A stretch of DNA of 64,000 nt from Heterostelium album PN500 (taxonomy: Eukaryota > Evosea > Eumycetozoa > Acytosteliales > Acytosteliaceae), in assembly GCF_000004825.1 (NCBI RefSeq), contig NW_008805068.1:1-64000 (forward strand), in the 5' to 3' direction. A model generated the notes under the pieces. It did not search any database and was not told where the DNA came from. It saw nothing but the letters and a program-made list of their open reading frames with translations. This document shows, one piece after another, positions 34,552 to 45,630 of this stretch. Numbering within the stretch: position 1 is the stretch's first letter; each line of letters begins with the position of its first letter. The position numbers were made by a program, and so were the translations under genes.

Positions 34552-35401
34552 TTAATATTCTAAATATTCCATATTTGGGTCGATTTGAAAGTTCTTATAA
34601 AAATCTTCTTTGGCCACCCCCCATTTCTTATCACAGAATGATCTGAGTGCATCTATATTATCGGTGTTTCTGTTTACAGCTTCGACTGCAATTTTCAATT
34701 CTTTCTTCATCTCTTCCATTGTCTCTACATCTGCATAGCCAGCCAACTCTTCATTTAGCTTTACTGATTGTGCTTCCAACTCTTTGATTCTTTCTAAATT
34801 ATTTGTTCTTTCATCCTACATGCAGTATAAACAAAATCAATTAAATTAGTATATGCAAGTATATATTTAAATATGATATTATATGATCATACCGATTCGA
34901 TTCTCTCTTGTTTCAAAGTTTCATTCTTTTTTGTTTCACTTGCAATTCTCTCTTTGATGTCAGCAATCGCTTTTGTGAGTTCATCGTTTTTGTTCTTTGC
35001 TTGATTCCTCTCGAATGATGGGAATGCCCAATAGAATGTCGATGCACCTAGTTTATCTGTTTGTACAATTCCATCTGCTACCATCAATTTAATAGTCTCT
35101 CTTACTGCTATCATTGCTATTATTGATGATGATAATAATAAATGGTAAATATTTTCAAACATTAACATTGTTAAAGTTGGTATTGATAAACATACGTATT
35201 CCAGTTGCTTCACTTGCCTCAGATTCCACATCTTTTGAAGAGTATACATTAGACTAGATTCAAATTCAATTGTGTTACAGATTGAAATGTTAGAAAGTAA
35301 CACTACTTCATTTAGATATCAACACTTACACTATCATAAAAGAATTTCTTTAATTTTTCTTTCTTTTCCTCGTCTGATAAACCTTTCTTTCTTGTTGACA
35401 T
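34552..35401 (-). CDS. mnd1: MND1, meiotic recombination factor
   Basis: Four exons (35401-35333, 35253-35196, 35116-34893, 34815-34552) give 204 residues, the usual Mnd1 size. It begins MSTRKKGLSDEEKKEKLKKFF, has the winged-helix segment ending DKLGASTFYWAFPS, then a coiled coil (KNKNDELTKAIADIKERIAS) and the C-terminal RNTDNIDALRSFCDKKWG block, all matching Mnd1 of yeast and animals. Mnd1 with Hop2 stabilises Dmc1/Rad51 filaments and promotes strand invasion between homologues. The donor of exon 1 is GTGTAAG; the GTAAG two bases downstream would break the frame. It converges with the MFS gene, 194 bp between stops. Confidence 0.93.
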
Positions 35402-35564
35402 TTATGGTGAATTTTCGATAATAATGTAAATATTAAAAGTGATTTATGTATTTAAAAAAACAGCACTTCTTAAAATTTTTCTTGGAAACCAACAAATTTA
35501 TTTTTATTTTTTTAATAGAATTAGAAAACTACCAGTTTTTTTATAATAATTAAAATTTTTTTTT

Positions 35565-35780
35565 TTAGGATAGGTTGATTTCTTTAGTTTTTTTGGTAGT
35601 CTTAGTTGTCTTGGTTGGTTTCTTAGCAGTATTCTTATTTTTGGTTGTAACAGCTTGGTTCTACATTCTGTTTATAAATGAATTTTTATTTTTTTTATTT
35701 TTTTAATTATGAGTTTCTATTTTTTTGAGAATTTATCACTTTTTGAAGCCCACCTTAATTAAGTTTGTTTTTCTTACCAT
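35565..35780 (-). CDS. Candidate 32-residue Lys/Thr-rich microprotein with ATG-only first exon
   Basis: On the minus strand an ATG (35780-35778) is followed at once by a GTAAG donor. A 117-bp intron ends in TGTAG at 35661, and a 96-bp exon (35660-35565) reads in frame to TAA. The product is M plus NQAVTTKNKNTAKKPTKTTK and TTKKTKEINLS: very basic, like a histone H1 tail. The repeated Lys-Thr pattern amid A/T-only surroundings, the clean splice signals and the in-frame stop favour a real gene. Against it, the protein is tiny and low in complexity, and the exon could instead be the end of a longer transcript. No function is assigned. Confidence 0.4.
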
Positions 35781-35834
35781 TTTTTTTACTTTCAAAGCAA
35801 GAAAGATAGAAACCTTGTTCATTTAATTTTAATA

Positions 35835-36930
35835 ATGTTTCAACAACTAGTCAACGAACAACAAAACATTGACATTACACAAGAAAGTATAAATAGATTA
35901 CAAGAAACGGATTTGTCATATCATACCTTAAAAAGTAACAAATTTATCATTTAGAATGATCAAAAAACTCACTTTACATGTTTACAATGAAATCTACAGG
36001 GGCATTCAAACATGCTGTACCAGATGTGGATTACCAACGAGTTGTCAGAGCTAAAATCAGGCATGAGATAGCCATCACTGACGGTAAGCATTTTATTTCA
36101 TCATTTCATCAAATAACTAATATTTCTATTTCTTTCAGTTGTTAATCAAAACAATCCAAATGAACAGCTCATGGATGCCATTCGTCGTATTGTAGATCAG
36201 AGTATTGATAGATTTACCAACAACTTCAACAACCGATTAGCAAACTTCGACAACAACATCAACAATCGATTCGAAAACATCGACAATAATATTAACAACT
36301 TAAATAACCGATTAGAAAACATCGACAACAATATCAATATTATAAAAAACAATCTCACAATTCTGAACAACAACATAGTCAACTCAGTCAATAGTACCAA
36401 TAATAACTTAGCAATTATCAACAACAATTTGAGAACAATCGACAACAATCACAATATTAGATCAGCAATTATATTTTTCAACAATCAGAATGAATACAAG
36501 AGAGGAAGCAATGCAAAATCAAAAAATCCATTACAAGGATTACACAAGACCATTGCTGGATTTGGGGTTCAACAACCATGGTATTCAAACAACTATCAAG
36601 TACACAACTTTGGCTTGAATAATATTGGTAATATACCAGTAAATGTTGATTTTAGAAATAGAGAGTAAGTACATTGTACATAGAGATATAACACTTCTTT
36701 AACACCCAAAAAGTCATACAGATTTGGTTATATCACGTTTGTCGTATTGGTATAATGAAACTTTTGATATTGAAGAAGAAGACGACAGAGATGAAAAGAA
36801 TAATAAATTTTTTGTTTGGTTGACCAAATCATTGGTCAGTGACTTACCTCCACAAGTAAACTTGGAGCCACTTATACCAACACCACCATTTGCAGAACTT
36901 ATTGCTCATATCCCGTTGGATAATCAATAA
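35835..36930 (+). CDS. Asn-rich coiled-coil repeat protein (apparent one-base surplus at last junction)
   Basis: Four exons (35835-35934, 36000-36083, 36139-36664, 36722-36930). The first 70 residues are globular (RAFKHAVPDVDYQRVVRAKI). A long array follows in which Leu, Ile or Phe recurs every 3-4 residues between Asn-Asn pairs (NNRLENIDNNINN type), predicting a parallel coiled coil. After it comes a conserved-looking C-terminus (GFGVQQPWYSNNYQVHNFGL; ISRLSYWYNETFDI). It resembles a poorly characterised fungal/amoebal family with the same coil-plus-domain layout; that is from memory and tentative. Exon 3 leaves two bases while exon 4 needs one; losing one T from TTT at 36723-36725 would give RNRELVISRLSYW and exactly 306 codons. 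It could also be a young pseudogene. It converges on xpo4 with 51 bp between stops. Confidence 0.65.
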
Positions 36931-36981
36931 TACACACTGCTAATATTTAATAAAAAAACAATAGTTGACCTTTTCAATTTA

Positions 36982-39900
36982 TTAATTTTTCTTTAATAAT
37001 GGTTTCACAGTGGAGATGAATTTCTTTATATTGTTCAAGTAGCCTTCTCTGTTCTCGTTGTTCTTATCTTTTTTATATTGTTCGATCGAGTTGAGCAGCT
37101 GTGTGAAACTATTGGTGAGACGGGGGTGTAACCATGCTTCTTGATGTTGAATCAATTGATTTACCTTTGATTTGAATCCATCAGTGTTCAAAATTACCAA
37201 CTCTATGAATGCATTCGATGCGTTATACAATAGTTCATCCATATTGAAATCGTGTAACAACAAAAAGTTGATCATAGATCCAACCAACTGTGTGGTAAAT
37301 GAAATATCTACCTGAATCGATGATTCCAACATTCCTTGAATATTCTTTGCCAAAGCCAAAATTGAATTAAGAGAATGATTGGCAATTTCAGTGTCATGAC
37401 TAAAATATAAAACAGTCTGTTAGTAAATTGTTAGATAATATTACAGGTATAAATACATACTGAGCTATACCGTATTCAATCAAAGATAGCAATGTATTGA
37501 AAATATTTGGTGGAAAAGCAGAAAGATCGATAGTATCCGATGAAAATAAAAAGTGTATAATTGAAAAGAAAGTATTTGATAATTTGGTATACTATTTATA
37601 AATTTAAATATAATAAAAGTTAGTAAAATCATTTTTAATATAAAATATTAAAATATTTACCTCTAATAATCCATTATTTGTAATACATGGAATAGTAACA
37701 CAAATACCATGTAAGACTGCTTGTACAATGAGTTTTGGATAGTTGTTTTGAACATCGTTGAATAGAATAATATTGTTGATAATTCTTAGTTGCATTTTAA
37801 TTCTATTGTATTGTTCTTTGTTTTCCAAGTTGACCTTGGATGTATTTGTTTGAGAAACATTGGATATAGTATTGAAAAGTTCCACTAAAATTGGGAATAT
37901 CTTTTTTGATCTTTCCTCTTTTAAAAATTAATCATTAAATTAAAATAGTTAGTAGTTGTTATTGTTGTTGATAATTAAATTAATAAATTAATATTTACCA
38001 TCGACTGTTTCAAGTTGGAATTTCGTAAATTGTGAGAATAATGTTAGGATAAGATTGACAGTGTCTGGATAATGAATGTAAAGAGGAATGAGTGAAACGA
38101 ATGCATTCGCATATTTGTGGAAGAGGTCGAATGCCAGATGAAGTGGTACCTCGTCTTCATAGGTATTGACTTCCTCTGGGATAGAGACGATACCGTTGAG
38201 ACGGTGCAAAAGAGTAAAGAGTGTCTCCCTGACCTCTGGATTCTGAGCGATATTCTTAAAGTCGGCACGTTGGAATACAGTGTCCAAAGGATTGGTAATC
38301 GATTGTGTCAACTGAATGAAGCGGTGTTGTTTCTCCGATGGATCCTCAGCGCTATAGACAACACGTGTGAACGATGAGAATATCTTGGCTTGAATCTTTG
38401 GATTGAGACGTAAGAATTCCGCTGGAAGACTGAGCATCTCCTTCCAGTGTGGTGAACCGATGAGTTGTGGAAGTATCTGCTTATTGATACATAGACTCTT
38501 GAGAAGCAGTACAGTCTGTTCCAATACCGGTAGTTCACCGTTCCAGTACTTCAAATTGAGATTCACTTTGAGCAGCAGGAGATTGACCAGTTCGTATACT
38601 TTTGGTGGACCGAATGCTTCCATTAGTTTCGGACTGATATTTATATTCAAATCTAGTGTTGGATAAAGGTAGACCAGTGACCAACCATCCAAGAACCAAG
38701 TACATGTCTCGGCGATCAACGGAGAGAACTGCTCAACGCTCTTGTAGTGAAGCATTGCTTTCAGCTCGAAATCGAGACAGTATCTAAAGACAGCGTTGGA
38801 AAGCTCAACAACAAGATCTTTGGCTGCTCCTGCTTGTGATTGGTCGTAGGTGTATGTTTCCAGCTTGTTGGGTATGCCATTGAGTACAACCTCGCTATCA
38901 AACAACAAGTTACCGGCCAACAAAATCAACCAATGCAATGTTTCAAAAGCTCTAGCATCACCACTATTAATCAGCTGATCTACAGTCTTATTGATCTCCT
39001 TTGTCAATAGATCCATTGAAATACCAGGATTAATGCGACCAAGATATGAAATCACTTTTAATTGATCATTATATTTATTCTTATCTTGATCGATTTCTAG
39101 AAAATAAACCATGGGTATTATTAGTTTGATTGAAATAAGTTATATTAATTTTCTCTATTTACCATTATCATCATTGCTTGATTGATTCTTATCATTAGTT
39201 AATTCTAATATTGAGAGTTCAATTCTTGTTTTAATATAATTACTGTAGATTTGCTCGGAACAAACCTTAATGATACCAACTAGGTAGGTAAAGTATTCGT
39301 TGTTCAAAATGTGTTTCGATTTCTTTGATTTGTTTTGTACATTTTCGATGTCTGCCAATAATCCAACCCAAGCTTTGATCAATACAAAGAAGAATTCATT
39401 TTCCAATTCATCCTCTAAATCAATGTCATCGCTGTTGACCGTTAGCTTTAGGTATTCCATCGATGCAATGATGTATTTAGTCAGGTTTTCAAAGAAGGTT
39501 CTCGATTTCTCGATTGGAATCAAAAGGAAACTTTGGAACTGGAAATTCGAACAAAAAAAACGCACCAACTGCGAGAGATCCTCTATCTCACTCCAATTCG
39601 TATTTGTCAGTTGTTGTTGTTGTTGTTGCTGTTGTTGTATGGCGCTAGCGAGGAGCGGTGCCACACGATCGATTATATTGCACATGTAGAGCTTGGTGGT
39701 TTCGGAACCCTCCATTATCTCGCCATTCAAACAGCACAGACAAATCATAATGTTTCTGAGTACATGTGATATATCCTTGTGTGTCTTGACCAGCGGATAC
39801 AACTCGAATACCAAGTCGAAAACAACGGTGTTCTCAATGAGCGACGGTGCCCATTCTATCGGTGGTCTGAAATTGTATCGATTCGTTTTGTATTTCGCCA

Positions 39901-40669
39901 ACAACGTCAACGTTTTGAATTGATCTCTGAGGAATCGCCAATCACAAATATTCTCTAGCAACTGGATGGCATTGAACAACATATAGATGAACCGGTCATT
40001 AATGTTGTTGCGACTGACGATATCCGATTTGTAGCTGCACAGTAGTTGGACGGTGCCATTGAAGATCGACAGCAGTTGACTCTTCTGGAACGACAGCATC
40101 GCCTGCTGGTGATAGTCCCATGTCTGCTGAGTCTGAGATGCCTTCGAAGTCATCGAGAATTCAGTCACTATCGAGAGAATTGTTCCGATGGCAACCTCCT
40201 GTTGGAGACGGTCGTTGGCAAACATCTGGCTACGCATGTGGTCGACGATGATTTGGCCGAGCGGCTTGGAGTCGGCGTAGCGCTCCTCGTCGAGCCACGA
40301 CCGCTTGATCAAGACAGCCATCGTGTTGTATGATTGATTCTTGGTGGCATTGCTCAGTGTCGTATGAGCGTACGACAACATATACTTCATGAGTCGCTCG
40401 GTGATCGACCACTTGGCACCGGCATCGAGTGTTGCCCACTCACGAATGATAGCATCACGCAGCGCTGTCAGTCCATAGAAATGAACCAACGACGACTGTG
40501 ACTGTTCGAATAAACTGAAACAAACGGCATACGGAGACGCCATCGTAGTGAACTTTATAATAAACTTTTCGGCGGCATCTCTTAGTGCTCCATTCGGTGA
40601 CTGCAAATCATTACAATACTTTTCCAACTGAACTATAAATTGATTGATCTGTTGTTGTTGTTGTTCCAT
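36982..40669 (-). CDS. xpo4: Exportin-4 (importin-beta family nuclear export receptor)
   Basis: Five exons (40669-39163, 39096-37999, 37917-37661, 37591-37461, 37399-36982) give 1136 residues, near the 1151 of human exportin-4. The N-terminal HEAT repeats carry the family pattern: PYAVCFSLFEQSQSSLVHFY, then ALRDAIIREWATLD, then MAVLIKRSWLDEERYADSKP. A CAG/CAA run (IQQQQQQQQQL) interrupts the middle. Exportin-4 carries eIF5A and Smad3 out of the nucleus with RanGTP in animals and also imports some cargo. I use the first ATG (40669); the open frame extends six codons upstream without another ATG. Exportin-7 is the nearest alternative, but the repeat 1-4 sequence fits exportin-4 better. Confidence 0.88.
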
Positions 40670-40718
40670 AGATATCCAATCAATCAATCTCTATCTATAA
40701 ATTTTTACACTAATATAC

Positions 40719-40749
<31 letters not shown>

Positions 40750-40936
40750 ACTAATAAATAATAACTAATCTAAAGAAACAAAAAAAATTGAACTAATTAA
40801 TTTTTAATGAACATCAAAAATTTGAAAAAAAACAAACAGTGCAGGACAGTCACAAATCAAAATTAAAAACATTTTTTCAAACTTGAAGTTCGTTTCATTC
40901 ATTCATATTAATATACTTTGTAATCATAATAATAAG
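40670..40936. promoter_or_regulatory. Divergent promoter of xpo4 and ints4
   Basis: Only 267 bp separate the two start codons. The stretch is nearly all A and T with an AAT repeat (40721-40741) and T/A runs. Both housekeeping genes must be driven from here. No specific site is recognised. Confidence 0.5.
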
Positions 40937-43900
40937 ATGAATAATAGATCAACAACATCTATTAAATCACCTCAACAACAATATCAACAACAGCAACAGC
41001 AACAGCAACAAGTAACAACAACTACTACTACAACATCAACTACTACTGTACAACAAAGTAATACATCAACAACACCTTTAACATCATCATCATCAATTCA
41101 GTTTAGTAATAATAATGGAGTTACAAATATAATACAATCGACATCGTTACAACAAAGTGTGGTTACATCGATTGTCAATAGTAGTATTAGTATTAATAAT
41201 GGTAGTAATTTGATATTACCGATTGCTTCAAAGATTGGGTTGTTTTCAATGTTGGATCAGTTCATGTTGGACATTGGTAATCCTGATAGTCGTGTACGTT
41301 CAGAGTGTGCATTGTACTTACTTCCTCATCTACCTTTGAATCATCGGGAGAATGCATTCGACTTGATCTACACCATCAAGAAACAAATGTCAATAGAGAC
41401 AAACACCGATGTTTTGGTACTCCTAATACGTTTGTTATCGATGTTGGCATTAGATATCTATGTAGATAGTTGCGGTGTTGTCAACTACCTATTGTCAACC
41501 ACTATAAAGTCAAAGAGGTCGTCGTCGTCGTCGTCGTCGAAAACCAAAAAGAAAGTGCTGGCTGCTTCACTCGCTGCCATCCGACAGATTGTTGTCTCCA
41601 AGGATATCAATCTATCGCTGCTGATCACCACCACCGTAGAACCGCTGTTACACCACACCAGTCCCATAGTGAGAAAAGAGTCGCTACTACTGTTAGGCAC
41701 AATCAAAAAGAATCTGAAACAGGAATCCGAAGAGATTCAGCTAATAATGGTTAACTTTTTGAAGGATCCCGATTACCGTGTCAGAGAATCGGCACTCCGT
41801 TCGTTGTACTCTATCTTCTATCGTGGTGGATCACTCTCTGTCAATAAGATCTACCAACAGGCGACACTCATGTTGTTGGATCCATACGAACAGGTCAGAC
41901 TCGAATGTATCAAGCTGCTCTGGGTCATAAGTAACGTCTATCCAAATCACATACTCGGTACTATCAACGAGCGAAACAAGAGTGAAAAGATCAGATTGGT
42001 AGATGATGTATTCAAAAAGATATGTAATGCTGTCAATGATCCATCTGTCATCGTTAGAAATAATGTATGTATTGTCCATAAACTATTATCTGCATTGTAA
42101 CAACTAACTACTAATCTAACAATAATTAAATTGTAGGCATGTAAATTATTAGGTTGTATCTATGATGTATCATTGAATTATTTGATACAGACACTTAGCA
42201 AAGAGATTCTATTTGATTTTGATCATAAAGGTAGAAAGAAGTATCAGATTGGTCATAGTAGATATACAAAACAACATTTTACAAATAAACAACAGCAACA
42301 ACAAAATCAACAGCAACAGCAGCAGCAGCAACAACAGCAACAAAATCAACAGCAACAAGATAGTGGACAACAACAAACTACTCATATTGGATTACCAGAG
42401 GGTGATATCGATTTTATGACATCAACAGAGTCATCGATGAGTTTAGTTGATGCCGGTGCAACAGGTGCATTCATTCAAGGCTTGGAAGATGAATTCTACG
42501 AAGTTAGATCGTCTGCAATCGACAGTATGTGTGAGCTAAGCGTTAGAAACAATGAATTCGCACAAAAGAATATTGATTTCCTTGTGGATATATTCACCGA
42601 TGAAATTGAATCCGTTAGAATCAACTCTATCAATTCATTAAGAAAGATTGGTAAAATGGTAACAATTAAAGAAGAACAAGTAAGTATTAATATTAAATTT
42701 GATTAAAATTTTTATTTAAACTAATCTTTTTTTCTTTACTTTATTATTATTACTATTATAATAGTTACATGTTATATTGGCATCTCTTGAGAATTCATCA
42801 TCAGCAGAAAGACAATCTGTACATAGATTACTTACCAATATACATCTATCGAATTTTCAGTGTTTACTTGCAACCACTCAAGCATTGCTTGTCAATCTTC
42901 AAAAGTATCCAAGAGATCTCTACTCGATATTTGAATGTCTATCAAAGATAGGTTCACAGAATCAATTCACAGAATTTATAGTTGAAGATCTCCTACGTAT
43001 TGATCCAAAGTTTGCTTCTGTTGAACCAAATATGGATGATATATTTTGTAATTATCATAACATAACATAATATTAACTTACAAACAATATAACTAACTAA
43101 TATTTATATTTATATCATCTAATCAAGATGTTGCAATTATGATTGTAATATTAAATAGTGCAAGAACAAACAAGACTATCATATCATTGCTACCACCATT
43201 TTGGGTTCAACATCATCTCTATCTAAAAGATAAATATCCACAGTATTTCCCTCATACATTACAATCGGTAGATGAACAAGATCAAGTTGGACAGTCTTCA
43301 GCAAACAAATGTAACTTTCTTGATCATTTATATTTATAATTGTAGATACTAATTATCTTATTATATTATATTTAGATCAACTTAAATTAGAATCACAAGA
43401 AGATCTCTCTAAATTCTTAAAGAATACACTTGCACTTTTAAATGGTGACAGTTCATCGCTCAGTCTTCAGAGTCAAGGAATATTAGATTTACTAAGAAGT
43501 AACAAATACAATCAGATATTGAAATTGATTGAAGAATGTGAAAGGTATGTTATAATAACCATTGTTATTTAAATTGATAATTAATCATTTATGACTAACA
43601 TAACTATACATTTATTCAATCTAAAGAAACTTTTGGAGAATTTCTAATATTAATAGAATATTGAAACCAACCTCTGATTTCTATTTAATGTTTATACATA
43701 TTATAAAGATGATTATCAATGTAAGTAGTTTATAGATATCTATGATGATAGCACTTGTTAATATCTCACCAACTATTCACTTTATTTAGATTAAAAGATC
43801 ACCTATTCATGAATTGACATTTGCTAATGGTGCAAAGCTATCTAAACTTTCCTATAAGATGCAAGTACAATTTATTGGATTGGAATCAAAGATTCAAGCT

Positions 43901-44869
43901 ATACTATATGAATATCGACTAGTAGGTGAAGTAGTAATGGCAATATACACATTGTTACAATCAAATTCTGTTGTCGATCAAAAACAATTTATGAATTTAA
44001 GAAACAAATTAACTTTTTACAAAGAGTACGTATATTATTTAACTTTTATTATAAAATGTTACAAACACATTAGCTAATAATTGAATACTAATCAACTTCT
44101 TTTAATATAATATTATATAGATTCTCAGAGAAACATTCACTAAAGATTCATAAATCTATTCAGTCGCTCTATGATAATTTAGATAGTGTTCCTTTGAATA
44201 ACAGAGACAACAGCATAGAACCACCAACCAAACAAGCAAGAGTCTACCCACAATCTATCATTAATCATCTATCACTATTTCTAATGGAATATGAACCCTC
44301 TTTAATAGTTGTAAATAATCAAATCAAAAGAAAGATCGTTAATATCCTGTTACCTGCGCCACACGAGAAATCTTTGGAGTCAATCGATAATTTCCCACTG
44401 AAATTGAACATCAATGGAAACTTGGATAATATTCAAAATGTAGAATCATTATATTTTAAGGTAAACAAAGAAAGAAAACAAAGTGTTTAAATAATTCTCT
44501 TTATACTAACTAAAACTATAACATAATTTTGTAGATTAATATTTCTGGTAAAACTCAATTACACCCTATCTCCTCACAACACTTCACACCTATCAAACCA
44601 CTGTCATTTGCTATCTATTCACCATTATATATATCATTACCAAAGAAATCTCATCCAAAAGGTAAATACTACTACAATTGAATTATTTTAATTATAATCT
44701 CTCACTAATAAATACTAATTTAATTTATTAAATAGAAATTCTATCGATTGGTATAAATATATCTGAACTTGTTCCAAATGACCCAAATAATTGTAAATTA
44801 CATGCAAGAGATAACTTTGATTCCTATCAAATTGTAAATCTATCCAAACCCATATATTTTAATGCATAA
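40937..44869 (+). CDS. ints4: Integrator complex subunit 4
   Basis: Ten exons (40937-42064, 42137-42679, 42765-43047, 43128-43310, 43376-43544, 43627-43720, 43790-44025, 44121-44460, 44535-44661, 44736-44869) sum to 1079 codons (1078 residues). After a Gln/Thr-rich N-terminus come HEAT repeats: DIGNPDSRVRSECALYLLPH, LKDPDYRVRESALRSLY, and the diagnostic INTS4 block FIQGLEDEFYEVRSSAIDSM followed by FLVDIFTDEIESVRINSINS. A 60-residue Gln tract (CAG/CAA, 42289-42375) lies in a loop of the HEAT array. INTS4 scaffolds the INTS9-INTS11 endonuclease module that cleaves snRNA 3' ends and attenuates paused RNA polymerase II. The ATG at 40937 is chosen because no upstream ATG is in frame. Ten coding exons is many for a dictyostelid gene. 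Confidence 0.92.
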
Positions 44870-45103
44870 GATTACAAATACATCCAATTTTTAATAATTA
44901 TAATTTTTTATTATTAAGATCATACTAATTTACATAATTGCGCATTTTGATTGTTGAAATATTTATTTCAATTTGTGAAATATTCTTTTTTTAATCTATT
45001 AACTAAATCTGTTAACATATGTAATATTAAAATCAATTGTTTTTTAATTTGTTACTTACTTTATCGATAAATCTATAAAAACATCTATTTTTATGATTTT
45101 AGA

Positions 45104-45322
45104 CTAGACTTGAGCAACTAAATTGGTTTCTGATGTAGCAGAAGTTGTTGATTCTGATTTAATTTCAAGCTCTACGTGTTCAATTGAACTATTGGAAACC
45201 ATTTTATTTGTTTTAATCGATTTTTCATTCCTGCTTCTTCTCATTTTTATAATATAAAAAACTCCGATTATAAAAGCAAATGCAATAACACCAACAGCTA
45301 TACCAATTTCATATGATTTCAT
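45104..45322 (-). CDS. Small single-pass membrane protein (72 aa)
   Basis: An intact 72-codon frame opened by ATG. Residues 6-27 are a clear transmembrane helix (IGIAVGVIAFAFIIGVFYII) followed by KMRRSRNEK, so the positive-inside rule puts the C-terminus in the cytosol. The tail is Ser/Thr/Glu-rich (IEHVELEIKSESTTSATSET). There is no cleavable signal peptide; it is a signal-anchor type. No family is recognised. The non-repetitive composition in an A+T-rich spacer supports a real gene. Confidence 0.6.
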   Translation of the reverse strand: MKSYEIGIAVGVIAFAFIIGVFYIIKMRRSRNEKSIKTNKMVSNSSIEHVELEIKSESTTSATSETNLVAQV

Positions 45323-45630
45323 TCTAATATAAAAATATAAATAAAAGTCTATTATTATCTTTCAATTACTAATTTAAATAAACTTCAGTCAAAAGTTTAA
45401 TACTCAAGTTCATGAACTTTATTTATAACTTTTAAAAAAGATAAAATATTTTTAATATAATTATATCTGTTTCTCCCTCAAGACCTTAACCACACAAGAA
45501 CTTAATTAATTGGACAAAAATAAAGTGTGGTTGTTTGCGCAAAGATCACTGGGTTTCGTGGTTGATTGTAAGAAAAGTGGATAAAAAAAAAAAGAAGTTT
45601 TTTTGGTTTGACGGATGTCAATTTTTTTAT

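Noticed and set aside
40670-40687. Six-codon N-terminal extension of exportin-4
   Set aside because: It contains no ATG; the first ATG is at 40669 and gives the family-like start.
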